A stretch of 35,005 nucleotides of DNA from Hyphomicrobiaceae bacterium. GTDB lineage: Bacteria; Pseudomonadota; Alphaproteobacteria; Rhizobiales; Hyphomicrobiaceae. This document shows, in pieces, positions 14,263 through 23,353 of the stretch; the first letter of the stretch is position 1, and each line of letters starts with the position of its first letter. The position numbers and the translations under genes are program-made. The stretch lies in contig JAFMSC010000002.1 in NCBI GenBank assembly GCA_017353825.1, positions 1 through 35,005 on the forward strand, written 5' to 3'. The notes under the pieces are model-generated. The model searched no databases. It was given only the letters and a program-made list of their open reading frames with translations, and was not told the DNA's origin.

Positions 14263-16218
14263 TCACGCCCGCCCGCCCGTCCGCTTGTTCTGGCGATTGT
14301 TGACGAGGTCGTCCACCACGGCCGGCTCCGCCAGGGTGGAGGTATCCCCCAGGTTGGAGAAGTCGTCCTCGGCGATCTTCCTGAGGATGCGGCGCATGAT
14401 CTTGCCGGAGCGGGTCTTGGGCAGACCCGGCGCGAACTGGATGAGATCGGGCGTAGCCAGCGGGCCGATCTCCTTTCTCACGTGGGCTACCAGCTCCTTT
14501 TGCAGTTCCTCGCTCGGCTGGTAGCCGGCGATCAGCGTCACGTAGCAGTAGATGCCCTGACCCTTGATGTCGTGGGGGTAGCCCACCACGGCGGCCTCGG
14601 CCACCTTGGGGTGAGAGACCAGCGCCGATTCCACCTCAGCCGTGCCGAGGCGGTGGCCCGACACGTTGATCACGTCGTCGACACGGCCGGTGATCCAGTA
14701 ATAGCCGTCCTCGTCGCGCCGGCACCCGTCGCCCGTGAAATACTTGCCGGGGTAGGTGGAGAAGTAGGTCTGCACGAAGCGCTCGTGGTCACCGTAGACC
14801 GTGCGCATCTGGCCGGGCCAGGAGTCCAGGATCACCAGGTTGCCTGAGGTGGCGCCCTCCAGCAGGGCGCCCTTCTCGTCCACCAGCGCGGGTTTGATGC
14901 CGAAGAACGGCCGCGTGGCCGAGCCTGGTTTGAGCTTGGTGGCGCCAGGCAGCGGCGTGATGAGGATACCGCCGGTCTCGGTCTGCCACCAAGTGTCCAC
15001 GATCGGGCAGCGCCCCTCGCCCACCACGCGGTGATACCACTCCCAAGCCTCGGGATTGATGGGCTCGCCCACGGTGCCGAGCAGCTTGAGCGAGGAGCGG
15101 TCGGTGCGCTTGACGTAGTCGTCGCCTGCACCCATCAGCGCGCGGATCGCCGTAGGCGCGGTGTAGAAGATGTTCACGTCCCACTTGTCGATTACATGCC
15201 AGAAGCGCGAGGGCGTCGGGTAGTTCGGCACACCCTCAAACATCAGCGTGGTGGCGCCGTTGGAGAGGGGACCGTAAAGGATGTAGCTGTGGCCCGTGAC
15301 CCAGCCGACGTCGGCCGTGCACCAGTAGATGTCGCCGTCGTGGTAATCGAACACGTACTGGTGCGTCATGGAAACGAAGGTGAGATAGCCGCCCGTCGTG
15401 TGCAGCACGCCCTTGGGCTTGCCGGTGGAACCGGAGGTGTAGAGGATGAACAGCGGGTCCTCTGCGCTCATCTCCACCGGCGGGCAGTCGGCGCTCACCT
15501 TCACCAGCTCGTCGTGCAGCCAGATGTCGCGTCCCTTCGCCCAGGGGATGTCGGCCCCGGTGCGGCGCACCACCAGCACCTTTTCGTCGCCCCTGCAGTT
15601 TTTGAGCGCCTCGTCGGTGTTTTTCTTGAGCGGGATCGGCCGGCCGCCGCGCACGCCCTCGTCCGCTGTGACGATGAACTTGGAGTCGCAGTCGTTGATG
15701 CGCCCCGCCAAGCTGTCGGGCGAGAAGCCGCCGAACACCACCGAGTGGATGGCACCGATGCGGGCGCAGGCCAGGATGGCGTAGGCCGCCTCAGGGATCA
15801 TCGGCAGGTAGATGGTGACGCGGTCGCCCTTCTTGACGCCGTTGGCCTTCAGCACGTTGGCGAACTTGCACACCCGCTCATGCAGCTGCCGATAGGTGAT
15901 GCGCTCGTCGTGGGTGGGGTCGTCGCCCTCCCAGATGATGGCCACCTGGTCGGACCGCTTCTTCAGATGACGGTCGATGCAGTTGTAGGAGGCGTTGAGA
16001 GTGCCGTCCTCGTACCACTTGATGGAGATGTTGCCCGGCCCGTAAGAGGTGTCCTTCACCTTGGTGTAGGGCTTGATCCAGTCAATGCGCTTGCCAGCCT
16101 CACCCCAGAACCCGTTCGGGTCCTCCACCGAGCGCTTGTACAGGCCCAAGTACTTCTCGTTGTCGAGGTAGGCGCGAGCGGCCCATTCGGCCGGCACGTT
16201 ATAGACCTTCTCGGACAT
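14263..16218 (-). CDS. acs: Acetyl-CoA synthetase (AMP-forming)
   Basis: The product is 651 residues, the usual length, starting at ATG 16218 behind GGAGGAAAAG. It activates acetate with ATP and CoA to acetyl-CoA in the cytoplasm. The ANL-superfamily signature is present ([20 protein letters not shown]), as are the acetate-pocket and adenylate motifs ([30 protein letters not shown]). The C-terminal catalytic lysine segment [17 protein letters not shown] is also present, where acetylation commonly regulates the enzyme. An inverted repeat lies 70-97 bases upstream. It gives the cell an entry for acetate that joins with the beta-oxidation operon further right. Confidence 0.98.
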   Translation of the reverse strand: MSEKVYNVPAEWAARAYLDNEKYLGLYKRSVEDPNGFWGEAGKRIDWIKPYTKVKDTSYGPGNISIKWYEDGTLNASYNCIDRHLKKRSDQVAIIWEGDDPTHDERITYRQLHERVCKFANVLKANGVKKGDRVTIYLPMIPEAAYAILACARIGAIHSVVFGGFSPDSLAGRINDCDSKFIVTADEGVRGGRPIPLKKNTDEALKNCRGDEKVLVVRRTGADIPWAKGRDIWLHDELVKVSADCPPVEMSAEDPLFILYTSGSTGKPKGVLHTTGGYLTFVSMTHQYVFDYHDGDIYWCTADVGWVTGHSYILYGPLSNGATTLMFEGVPNYPTPSRFWHVIDKWDVNIFYTAPTAIRALMGAGDDYVKRTDRSSLKLLGTVGEPINPEAWEWYHRVVGEGRCPIVDTWWQTETGGILITPLPGATKLKPGSATRPFFGIKPALVDEKGALLEGATSGNLVILDSWPGQMRTVYGDHERFVQTYFSTYPGKYFTGDGCRRDEDGYYWITGRVDDVINVSGHRLGTAEVESALVSHPKVAEAAVVGYPHDIKGQGIYCYVTLIAGYQPSEELQKELVAHVRKEIGPLATPDLIQFAPGLPKTRSGKIMRRILRKIAEDDFSNLGDTSTLAEPAVVDDLVNNRQNKRTGGRA

Positions 16219-16286
16219 CGCGCGCTTTTCCTCCCATGGAACTACGCCGTTGAGCCCTATTTATCTGCAGCCGGCAGCAATGGGCA

Positions 16287-16314
16287 ACCGCCCGTTGGTC
16301 GAATGCCGGGCGGT
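16287..16314. promoter_or_regulatory. Inverted repeat upstream of acs
   Basis: ACCGCCCG and CGGGCGGT form perfect 8-base arms around 12 bases, 69-96 bases before the acs start. The AT-rich GATAAATAGG lies between it and the gene. It could be an operator or a leader hairpin. Confidence 0.35.
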
Positions 16315-16787
16315 GGCTTGACCGATGTAAGCGCTCATCGCCTTGCTTTTGAGGGCCGGCCGCCTGGCTCTCCGCACCAAACCGTTCCCGGGCGACCCGG
16401 ACAAACTCCTCCAGATGCCGGGCCAGCATCAGCATGGAAGGGGCAAAGGCGAGTGGAGCAAGACCGAGAAGAGGATGACTGCAAGCCAGTTGACGAAAAC
16501 GATCCCTCCGTCACTGGCCTTCTCGTGATCAAACTCTTGCCGCCAATCCCCTTTCCGAGCCAAGCGCCGCCGGTGGCGCCGATGCTTCTCCGCGTCGATG
16601 GCCCCGACGAGGGGCGGGCTTGATCGCGAACGTCGGCGTCAAGCGCACGCGATGTCACGCGCCGGGGATGGCCGACCGAACACAAAGGCGATCGGGCAAG
16701 CGCGATGATTGGCGCATTTCGGACCTCACGCCTCGTGCCCCAAACGGCGATCGAGCCGCGGGATCGGATCCGCTGGGTTCGGATTCG
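16315..16787. other. Intergenic stretch between acs and ctrA
   Basis: I see no supported gene. On the minus strand a frame ending at 16429-16431 contains a short hydrophobic segment (FVNWLAVILFSVLLHS) after a basic stretch, but no start codon with a ribosome site was found. It may be a relic of a small membrane protein. Confidence 0.4.
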
Positions 16788-17483
16788 CTACGCCGCGACG
16801 TTGTTGGTGTTGGGGTCGCGCAGGACATAGCCGCGGCCCCACACCGTCTCGATGTAGTGCTGGCCGCCGGTGGCCGCCTGCAACTTCTTGCGCAGTTTAC
16901 AGATGAACACGTCAATGATCTTGAGCTCGGGCTCATCCATGCCACCGTAGAGGTGGTTGAGGAACATCTCCTTGGTCAGCGTCGTGCCCTTGCGCAGCGA
17001 GAGCAGCTCCAGCATCTGATATTCCTTGCTCGTCAGATGCACGCGCTGGCCGTTCACCTCCACCGTCTTGGTGTCAAGGTTGACGCGCAGGTTGCCGGTC
17101 TCGATTACCGACTGGGCGTGGCCCTTGGAGCGACGCACAATGGCATGGATGCGGGCGATAAGCTCGTCCTTATGAAACGGCTTCGTCATGTAGTCGTCGG
17201 CGCCGAAGCCCAGCCCGCGGACTTTGTCTTCGATGCCGGCGAGGCCGGACAGGATCAGGATGGGCGTTGAGACCTTGCTTACCCGGAGTGTCTTGAGCAC
17301 TTCGTAGCCGCTCATGTCGGGCAGGTTCAGGTCGAGAAGGATGATATCGTAGTCGTAGATCTTGCCAATATCCACACCCTCCTCGCCGGTCTCGGTGATG
17401 TAGACATTGAACCCTTCAGATTGAAGCATCAGCTCGATGCTCTGCGCGGTTGCGCTGTCGTCTTCGATCAGAAGGACCCGCAT
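16788..17483 (-). CDS. ctrA: Cell-cycle master response regulator CtrA
   Basis: The product is 231 residues from ATG 17483, with GAGAGGAATAAC in front. The receiver domain (1-115) has acidic pocket E7-D8-D9, phosphoacceptor D51 in [15 protein letters not shown], and K101 in MTKPFHK. The OmpR-type winged helix (125-225) has [17 protein letters not shown] and the DNA-reading helix [18 protein letters not shown]. The sequence [34 protein letters not shown] is near the CtrA hallmark. The C-terminus ends VAA, like the degradation signal of Caulobacter CtrA. CtrA controls replication start, division and flagellar genes in alphaproteobacteria. A near-consensus CtrA site lies upstream, and sciP, the gene for its inhibitor, is 1.7 kb away. 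Confidence 0.98.
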   Translation of the reverse strand: MRVLLIEDDSATAQSIELMLQSEGFNVYITETGEEGVDIGKIYDYDIILLDLNLPDMSGYEVLKTLRVSKVSTPILILSGLAGIEDKVRGLGFGADDYMTKPFHKDELIARIHAIVRRSKGHAQSVIETGNLRVNLDTKTVEVNGQRVHLTSKEYQMLELLSLRKGTTLTKEMFLNHLYGGMDEPELKIIDVFICKLRKKLQAATGGQHYIETVWGRGYVLRDPNTNNVAA

Positions 17484-17585
17484 TGTTATTCCTCTCTTCC
17501 CTGACCCGCTGAGAGTCCCGCTGCCCACGCACGAAGGAGACGTACTGCCGAGGCCAAGCCCACTGGCGAAGCTAGACGCCACAAG

Positions 17586-17600
17586 TTAACGAAAGCTAAT
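17586..17600. promoter_or_regulatory. Near-consensus CtrA binding site upstream of ctrA
   Basis: TTAA, seven bases (CGAAAGC), TAAT. The full CtrA box is TTAA-N7-TTAA, so this has one exact and one near half-site. It lies 103 bases before the ctrA start and fits autoregulation. Confidence 0.5.
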
Positions 17601-18186
17601 TTTGCATTACGCCCTTGCGGCGCTTTGCACAACCGCTTCGTGCTGGCGCAGCACGCCTAGAAACCCACGCGCAGTCAACGACACGCGACGCAACCACCCA
17701 AGCTCCAGGTGCTTGGCCGCCGACCTTATGACGCGGCCGCCCTGCCGAAGAGACAAGGGAGGCAAGTTCCAACTTTTGTCGCTTTGGATGAGCCCCAGCG
17801 ACCAGCCCCGGACACGGTTTCGGGCGCAATTCCGGTGGCCGGGCCGAACCTAACTGATTTGCGAACGGGGCCCTAGAGGGGTAGAAGCAAAAAATTTCCC
17901 CTTGCGCGGCGCTGCCGAATTGGGCTGAGCTAACGTTGCTTTACCGCAACTTAAGTGCTCCCGCATAGCGTGCGCGGGGCGCGCGCGAAAGCCGGGCTCG
18001 GCCCGAACAGATCGATCCGGTGGTCGATCCGATCCAAACGGCACTAAGGATGCCGTCGCGCTCTTGGGTCGGCATGAGCACTGGTCGCCGGGTCGGCACA
18101 CAAAGCGCAAGCGTTGACGTGCAAAAGGATGCGAGACAAGCCATCTGCGGGATGCGGTCTAACATTGGGGTGTTGGGGTACGCACG
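17601..18186. other. Divergent intergenic region between ctrA and fliJ
   Basis: About 590 bases without a supported gene. In many Rhizobiales fliI precedes fliJ here; no fliI sequence is present. A small inverted repeat (GTTGC TTTACC GCAAC) lies at 17935-17950. Confidence 0.5.
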
Positions 18187-18558
18187 ATGAAGCCACGTGA
18201 TTCCGCGGTCCGGGCGAAGCGGTTCGAGGTCGCCGAGAGTGGGCGCAAGGTCGCATCCCTGGAAGGAACGATCCGCGATTTCGAGCACTTGGCGTCCGAG
18301 CTCGCACGACAGATCGCGAACGAGGAGGATCGCACCGGAGTAAGAGACCAAGCTCACTTCGCCTATTCCACGTTCGCCAAGGCCGCGGCCCAGCGGCGCG
18401 CCAATCTTCTCACCTCCGTGGAGGACCTCAAGGGGAAGCTGGCGGCGGCCAAGCGCGAGTACGAGGAAGCGGCGCTCGCCCTAAAGCGGCTCGAGCCCAC
18501 CGAGGAGCGCGACCGTGTGCACCACAAGGGCGACCCCCGCGCGGCCGCCGGCGGCTGA
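18187..18558 (+). CDS. fliJ: Flagellar export protein FliJ
   Basis: The product is 123 residues. It begins MKPRDSAVRAKRFEVAESGRK and continues VASLEGTIRDFEHLASELAR, then AHFAYSTFAKAAAQRRANLL and a heptad-rich helix. This is the long coiled coil typical of FliJ in Rhizobiales. FliJ works with the ATPase FliI as a chaperone-like stalk in flagellar type III export at the cytoplasmic side of the membrane. It lies beside ctrA as in related genomes, but no other flagellar gene is in the window and fliI is not adjacent. The start at 18187 has a weak ribosome site. The gene is followed after 34 bases by a lipoprotein gene. Confidence 0.85.
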   Translation: MKPRDSAVRAKRFEVAESGRKVASLEGTIRDFEHLASELARQIANEEDRTGVRDQAHFAYSTFAKAAAQRRANLLTSVEDLKGKLAAAKREYEEAALALKRLEPTEERDRVHHKGDPRAAAGG

Positions 18559-18592
18559 ACCGGCCTTGCGCTCGTCCCGGGCAGCCAGAGCG

Positions 18593-19180
18593 ATGAAGAC
18601 CCCTGCGGCCGCGAAATGGCCCCGCCTCACGGGGATCGGCTTGGTCCTGGCCGGCGGGGTTGGCGGCTGCACCGCCGCCAACCTGCCAAAGCTGCCCTCA
18701 CTCCCTCTGCTTCCTACCCCATCTGAAACCGCGGCAGCGACCGGGTCGGGCCCCCAGGAGGCCTCGCTGATGGTTTCCGGCACGCCGACGGGCGTGTTCA
18801 CCGAGGTGGCGCGCGAGGTACTCGGGTGCTGGTTCGGCGCCGGCGGGCCGCTCAAGGCAAGCCACGTCTACCACGCCGAAGCCGAGCCGCCGGCCAAGGG
18901 TGGGGCGGCCGTGATCGTCATCCACGAGCGCGACGTGTCCTTCAACGACCAGCGCGGCCCGCGTGCCTACCGTATCTCGTTCGGCGACGAGGCGGGCGGC
19001 GTGCACGTGGTCGCCACGGCCCTCAAGTTCGACGGGCCGAAGGCACAGGCGATGGCGCGCGACGTGGAGACCTGGGCCAAGGGCGGTACGGGCTGTCAGC
19101 TGCGCGCCCTCTATCCGTCGCCGGCGCCGCCCTCATCGGCCAAGACGGCCAAGGCTCCAGCTCCGACCAGGAAGCACTGA
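18593..19180 (+). CDS. Putative lipoprotein of unknown function
   Basis: The product is 195 residues from ATG 18593. A lipoprotein signal is visible (GIGLVLAGGVGGC, then TAANLPKLPSLPLLP). The proline-rich linker is followed by a compact domain with VAREVLGCWFGAGGPLKASH, AAVIVIHERD and the C-terminal YRISFGDEAGGVHVVATALKF. I do not recognise the family. It follows fliJ at 34 bases and may be co-transcribed. A start at 18515 would overlap fliJ and displace the signal, so it was rejected. Confidence 0.7.
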   Translation: MKTPAAAKWPRLTGIGLVLAGGVGGCTAANLPKLPSLPLLPTPSETAAATGSGPQEASLMVSGTPTGVFTEVAREVLGCWFGAGGPLKASHVYHAEAEPPAKGGAAVIVIHERDVSFNDQRGPRAYRISFGDEAGGVHVVATALKFDGPKAQAMARDVETWAKGGTGCQLRALYPSPAPPSSAKTAKAPAPTRKH

Positions 19181-19231
19181 GGTTCGGCGCGGAACTGGCC
19201 GCATCCGGCCGGGCGATTGGTCGCTGGACGG

Positions 19232-19510
19232 TCAGTCCCGGTAGTCCTGGACACGCGTGGCGCGCAGCCCAGGCAGGCCGTGGCGCTCGATGGAGCGTTG
19301 CCACGACAGGAACTCGTCGATGGTGAGCTTATAACGCTCGCAGGCCTCCTCGAGGCTCAGCAAACCGCCGCGCACGGCCGCAACCACCTCGGCCTTGCGC
19401 CGGATCACCCAGCGCTTCGTGTCCTTGGGCGGAAGATCGGCGATGGTAAGCGGGCTCCCGTCCGGCCCGATCACATAGCGGACCCGCGCCCGGTATTGTT
19501 GTTCGGTCAT
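19232..19510 (-). CDS. sciP: SciP-type CtrA inhibitor (DUF1153)
   Basis: The product is 92 residues from ATG 19510. It matches the DUF1153 family throughout: RVRYVIGPDGSPLTIADLPP, KDTKRWVIRRKAEVVAAVRG and GLLSLEEACERYKLTIDEFL, then SWQRSIERHGLPGLRATRVQ. In Caulobacter SciP binds CtrA and blocks its activation of target genes in G1. The helix-turn-helix-like middle (LLSLEEACERYKLTIDEFLSWQ) is the conserved core. Being next to ctrA and fliJ makes a compact cell-cycle block, and CtrA-type sites upstream suggest that CtrA turns on its own inhibitor. Confidence 0.93.
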   Translation of the reverse strand: MTEQQYRARVRYVIGPDGSPLTIADLPPKDTKRWVIRRKAEVVAAVRGGLLSLEEACERYKLTIDEFLSWQRSIERHGLPGLRATRVQDYRD

Positions 19511-19622
19511 GATGCTCGTTACACTAGTCAGACCTGGCACCACGCTAGAGGAATGCGATTAAAATCAACCTACTGGTGTGGGTAAATACTTGGAGAAGCA
19601 TTGCGCCGCATTAAGGTGGGCG

Positions 19623-19652
19623 ATGGTTAATCAGGCAATTGCCCTGGTTAAT
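19623..19652. promoter_or_regulatory. Two CtrA-type half-sites upstream of sciP
   Basis: TGGTTAAT occurs at 19624-19631 and 19645-19652, 21 bases (two helical turns) apart. The first, with the preceding A, is the complement of TTAACCAT, a known CtrA half-site form. They lie 114-142 bases before the sciP start, and also upstream of mnmA. Confidence 0.5.
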
Positions 19653-19866
19653 TTTGAAACGGTCAGAGCTGGAGCTGAACGAATATAGTTCTCTCCGGTT
19701 TTTTGGCCCGATCGCCGGGGCAAGGTGTGCGGGGTTCAGGTCGGCTGGCGAACCGGCAGGGCTTGGGCGGGCGCGGGGCAGGGCGTGGGGCGCTGCCGTC
19801 TAGCTGTGGCGCTGCTGTGCGTCTTGATTGCGCCGGCGCGTCTCGCCATATTCGGAAACTGTAGAC

Positions 19867-19896
19867 GGGGACGGTAGCGTCCCCCCGGCGGTTTTT
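19867..19896 (+). terminator. Hairpin with T run just before mnmA
   Basis: GGGGACG pairs with CGTCCCC around GTAG, and five Ts follow eight bases later. It has the shape of a Rho-independent terminator but sits 38 bases before the mnmA start with no gene ending upstream on this strand, so it could be a leader attenuator. Confidence 0.4.
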
Positions 19897-19933
19897 CTTG
19901 TCTCGCGGCTGCGAAGCACATCGACGGGCGCCC

Positions 19934-21109
19934 ATGCCTCCCAACCCGCCAACCGGCCCGCTTGCCGCAAGGACAGGGCGCCGCATCATCGTCGCCATGT
20001 CAGGCGGCGTCGATTCCTCGGTCGTCGCCGGGCTGCTCAAGCGCGACGGACATGACGTGATCGGCGTCACGCTCCAGCTCTACGACCACGGCGAGGCGCT
20101 CGGGCGGCGCGGCAGCTGCTGCGCCGGCCAGGACATCCACGACGCCCGCCGGGTGGCCGACAGGCTCGGCATTCCCCACTACGTGCTCGACTACGAGGCC
20201 CGCTTCCGGGCCGGCGTCATAGAGGCGTTCGCCGACAGCTACGCGGCGGGCGAGACGCCGATCCCGTGTGTCGCCTGCAACCAGAAGATCAAGTTCCGCG
20301 ACCTGCTCGATACCGCCCTCAAGTTGGGGGCGGACTTGCTGGCGACGGGCCACTACATCGAGCGCCGTGACGGGCCGGCCGGACCTGAGCTTTATCGCTC
20401 GCACGACGCCGAGCGCGACCAGAGCTATTTCTTGTTCACCACCACGCGCACCCAGCTCGCCCGGCTGATGTTCCCGCTGGGGAGCCGGCCAAAGCGTGAG
20501 GTGCGGGCGTTGGCGCGCGAGCTCGATCTGCCCGTAGCCGACAAACCAGACAGCCAGGACATCTGCTTCGTGCCCAAGGGGCGCTATAGCAGCCTGGTCG
20601 AGCGCCTCAGGCCCGGCGCCGCCGAACCCGGTGCCATCGTGCATGTGGACGGCCGCGTGCTGGGGCGCCACAACGGCATCATCCACTACACCATCGGCCA
20701 GCGTCACGGGCTAGGCGTATCGGGCCCCGCCCCGGTCTACATCGTGCGCCTCGACGCCGCGAACCGCGAGGTGGTGGTGGGCCCGCGCGAGAGCGTCTTC
20801 ATGCGCAGCCTCGTGCTGCGGGACGTGAACTGGTTGGGTGACGAGCCGCTACCCGCTGCAGGTCAGGACGTCGCGGTGCGCATCCGTTCCACCTCCCCGC
20901 CGCAGCCGGCCCGCGTGTATCATAACGGCGAGCGAGTGCGCGTCCGGCTCCGCGCCGGCGAATACGGCGTCGCCCCAGGCCAGGCGTGCGTATTCTACGC
21001 CGACGCAGGTGCGCGGGCGCGGGTGCTGGGTGGCGGCTTCATCGAGAGCGCCGCGGCGGCAGGCGAGGGAGCGCCGGACGCCGTTGGTAGGGAGCTGGTA
21101 GGGTCCTAG
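19934..21109 (+). CDS. mnmA: tRNA-specific 2-thiouridylase MnmA
   Basis: The product is 391 residues from ATG 19934. A start at 19898 is open but has no support. MnmA adds sulfur to U34 of tRNA-Lys, -Glu and -Gln. The ATP PP-loop is SGGVDSS (23-29). The catalytic pair is C115 in [12 protein letters not shown] and C211 in [14 protein letters not shown]. The tRNA-binding middle ([19 protein letters not shown]) and the C-terminal beta barrel ([28 protein letters not shown]) are complete. Length is slightly above the usual 360-380 because of short extensions at both ends. Confidence 0.97.
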   Translation: MPPNPPTGPLAARTGRRIIVAMSGGVDSSVVAGLLKRDGHDVIGVTLQLYDHGEALGRRGSCCAGQDIHDARRVADRLGIPHYVLDYEARFRAGVIEAFADSYAAGETPIPCVACNQKIKFRDLLDTALKLGADLLATGHYIERRDGPAGPELYRSHDAERDQSYFLFTTTRTQLARLMFPLGSRPKREVRALARELDLPVADKPDSQDICFVPKGRYSSLVERLRPGAAEPGAIVHVDGRVLGRHNGIIHYTIGQRHGLGVSGPAPVYIVRLDAANREVVVGPRESVFMRSLVLRDVNWLGDEPLPAAGQDVAVRIRSTSPPQPARVYHNGERVRVRLRAGEYGVAPGQACVFYADAGARARVLGGGFIESAAAAGEGAPDAVGRELVGS

Positions 21110-21165
21110 AGCCGCCGCCGGGGCGGCCTGCTGGTGGAGTGGAAGGCATGGGAAGGGAGGTGGCG

Positions 21166-21864
21166 ATGACGTCCAGTCCTCGGACGACGAAGCGGAAGCG
21201 CAGAAGGCAGATGCGTCCGCCGTCCATGGACGAGGCCGCGGTTAAGAGCGCCTACCGGCGCTGGGCCCCGGTCTACGACAACACGTTCGGGCGGGTGGCA
21301 GCAGAAGGGCGCAAGCACGCCGTCGAGATCATCAACCGCGGGAGCGGCCGGGTGCTGGAGGTGGGTGTGGGCACCGGCCTGTCGCTGCCGTCCTATCGGC
21401 GCGATCTGGAGATCGTCGGCATCGACCTGTCGCCCGATATGCTGGAGAAGGCGCGCGCGCGTGTGGCAGCCGAGGGGCTCCGTAACGTCAGCGGCCTTCA
21501 CGAGATGGACGCGGGCGACCTCAAGTTCCCCGACGGCTCGTTCGACACCGTGGTGGCCATGTACGTGATGACGGTGGTGCCAGAGCCCGAGAAAGTGATG
21601 CGCGAGCTCGCCCGCGTGTGCCGACCGGGCGGCGAGGTGCTGCTCGTCAACCATTTCAGCTCCGCGGAGGGCATGCGCGGCTGGGTGGAGCGGCAAATGG
21701 CGCCCTTCGCCCACAAGATCGGCTGGCGCCCCGTGTTCGACGTCGAGCGCGTGATGGGCTGCGGCGACCTGCAGCTGATCGAGAAGCGCGGGCTACGCCC
21801 CCTTCGCCTCTTTACCATGATGCGCTTCCGCAAGGCCGGCGGCGAGGGGCGGGCGGCGGCGTGA
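21166..21864 (+). CDS. SAM-dependent methyltransferase, PmtA-like phospholipid N-methyltransferase
   Basis: The product is 232 residues. The ATG at 21166 has GGGAGG five bases upstream; two earlier starts (21139, 21148) lack this. After a basic N-terminus (KRKRRRQ) comes a class I methyltransferase fold: SAYRRWAPVYDNTFG, then motif I VLEVGVGTGLSLP (63-75), IVGIDLSPDMLEKAR, and FDTVVAMYVMTVVPEPEKVM. AYxRWAPxYD with VGVGTGxSLP is typical of the Rhodobacter/Rhizobium PmtA group, which methylates phosphatidylethanolamine to phosphatidylcholine at the membrane. The specific substrate is inferred from overall resemblance only. It follows mnmA by 56 bases. Confidence 0.78.
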   Translation: MTSSPRTTKRKRRRQMRPPSMDEAAVKSAYRRWAPVYDNTFGRVAAEGRKHAVEIINRGSGRVLEVGVGTGLSLPSYRRDLEIVGIDLSPDMLEKARARVAAEGLRNVSGLHEMDAGDLKFPDGSFDTVVAMYVMTVVPEPEKVMRELARVCRPGGEVLLVNHFSSAEGMRGWVERQMAPFAHKIGWRPVFDVERVMGCGDLQLIEKRGLRPLRLFTMMRFRKAGGEGRAAA

Positions 21865-21923
21865 ACGTTCCGCGCAGCTCATTGGCATCGGGCTGAGCAA
21901 CGTCTTCAAATGTTGAGCCAACC

Positions 21924-23228
21924 CTACGCGGCCAGCTGCATCTGCGCCGCGTTCTTGCCTTCGAGGATGGCGGCGACGCCCATGCCGCCGGCGGTGCAGA
22001 TGGAGATCAGGCCGCGGCCGCCGTGCCTGGAGAGGAGCTTGGCGAGGTTGGCGAGGATGCGGGCGCCGGTCGCGGCGAACGGATGGCCGAAGGCGAGGCT
22101 CGACCCGTGCACGTTGAGCCTCGAGCGATCGATGGGGCCCAGCGGCTCGTCGCGGCCGAGGTGGGTCTTGCAGTAGGCGGGATCCTCCCAGGCCTTCAGC
22201 GTGGCCAGCACCTGCGCGGCAAAGGCCTCGTGGATCTCGTAGAAGTCGAAGTCCTGCAGTTTGAGGCCATTGCGCAAGAGCAGCTGGGACACCGCGACGG
22301 TGGGCGCCATCAGGAGCCCCTCGCCTGCAACGAAGTCGAGAGCGGAGGTCTGCGCATCGATGAAGTAGGCCTCAACCGGCAGGCCGCGGCTGGTCGCCCA
22401 TTCTTCCGAGGCCAGCAGCACGGCGGCGGCGCCGTCGGTAAGCGGAGTGGAGTTGGCGGCGGTGAGGGTGCCGCGCCCAGATTTGTCGAACGAGGTCTTC
22501 AAGCTGGCCATCTTCTCCAGGTTGATGTCCTCGCGCATGTTGTTGTCGCGGTACACGCCAGCATACGGCAGCACCAGATCGTCCATGTAGCCCGAGCGGT
22601 AGGCCGCGGCGGCCTTCTTGTGGCTCTCGAAGGCAAGCTTGTCCTGCTCAGCCCGGGAAATGTGCCACTCCTGCGCCATCAGCTCGGCGTGCTGGCCCAT
22701 GGAGAGGCCTGTGCGCGGCTCGGCCACCGACGGCGGCTGCGGCGCGAGCTCTCCGGGCGTGAAGCCCTTGAAGGCCTTGAGCCGGTCGGCAAAGGAGCGC
22801 GCGTTCTGCGCCTCGACCAGGCGGTGTGCGAACTTCTCCTTGAACACGATGGGCGCATCCGAGGTCGTGTCTGAGCCCATGGCTATGCCGCTGTCGATCT
22901 GGCCGACGGCGATCTTGGCGGCCAACCCCATGGCCGCCTGCAGGCTGGTGCCGCACGCCTGCTGCATGGTGATGCCGGGCGTTGTGGGCGCGAGCTTGGT
23001 GCCCAGCACCGCCTCGCGCGCCAGGTTCCAGTCCCTGGAGTGGGTGACGACGGCGCCACCCACCGCCTCGTCGATGTGCACGCCAGCGAGGTGGTACTTG
23101 TCGACCAGCCCGTTGAGCACGGCAGTGAGCATCTCTAGGTTGGATTTGTCCGCAAAGAGCGTGTTGGAGCGGCAGAACGGGATGCGCAAGCCGCCGATCA
23201 CCGCCACGCGCCGAAGGGTTTGGTTCAT
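21924..23228 (-). CDS. fadI: Acetyl-CoA C-acyltransferase (3-ketoacyl-CoA thiolase, FadI type)
   Basis: The product is 434 residues from ATG 23228, last gene of the leftward beta-oxidation operon. It cleaves 3-ketoacyl-CoA to acetyl-CoA and a shortened acyl-CoA. The nucleophile is C92 in MQQACGTSLQAAMG. The C-terminal active-site blocks are complete: NVHGSSLAFGHPFAATGARI with catalytic His, and ICTAGGMGVAAILEG with catalytic Cys. The middle segment RLKAFKGFTPGELAPQPPSV and MGQHAELMAQEWHISRAEQD resembles FadI, the partner of FadJ, more than FadA. The gap to fadJ is 125 bases and holds a hairpin. Confidence 0.93.
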   Translation of the reverse strand: MNQTLRRVAVIGGLRIPFCRSNTLFADKSNLEMLTAVLNGLVDKYHLAGVHIDEAVGGAVVTHSRDWNLAREAVLGTKLAPTTPGITMQQACGTSLQAAMGLAAKIAVGQIDSGIAMGSDTTSDAPIVFKEKFAHRLVEAQNARSFADRLKAFKGFTPGELAPQPPSVAEPRTGLSMGQHAELMAQEWHISRAEQDKLAFESHKKAAAAYRSGYMDDLVLPYAGVYRDNNMREDINLEKMASLKTSFDKSGRGTLTAANSTPLTDGAAAVLLASEEWATSRGLPVEAYFIDAQTSALDFVAGEGLLMAPTVAVSQLLLRNGLKLQDFDFYEIHEAFAAQVLATLKAWEDPAYCKTHLGRDEPLGPIDRSRLNVHGSSLAFGHPFAATGARILANLAKLLSRHGGRGLISICTAGGMGVAAILEGKNAAQMQLAA

Positions 23229-23322
23229 TGAGGGCTCCGATGGGGCCAGACCGTGCGGGCCTGCCCCGTTCTGCAACCTGTTTGCCACCTAACGGTACGC
23301 TCGCTCAGACGGCGTGCCATGC

Positions 23323-23343
23323 GGTCAGACCCGGGGGCTGACC
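23323..23343. repeat. Inverted repeat inside the fadJ-fadI gap
   Basis: GGTCAG and CTGACC face each other across ACCCGGGGG. It lies between two operon genes, where a hairpin could stabilise or attenuate the message. A related GGTCAGACCC sequence recurs at 12901 and, on the other strand, at 34550. Confidence 0.5.
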
Positions 23344-23353
23344 CCGACGACAG

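Noticed and set aside
16429-16620. Minus-strand frame with a hydrophobic FVNWLAVILFSVLLHS segment
   Set aside because: No usable start codon found; kept only as a note on the intergenic stretch.
15031-16623. 530-residue open frame opposite acs
   Set aside because: Antisense shadow of a clearly conserved enzyme gene.
17935-17950. GTTGC-TTTACC-GCAAC as a sigma-54 or operator site for fliJ
   Set aside because: Does not fit the sigma-54 consensus and is more than 200 bases from the gene.
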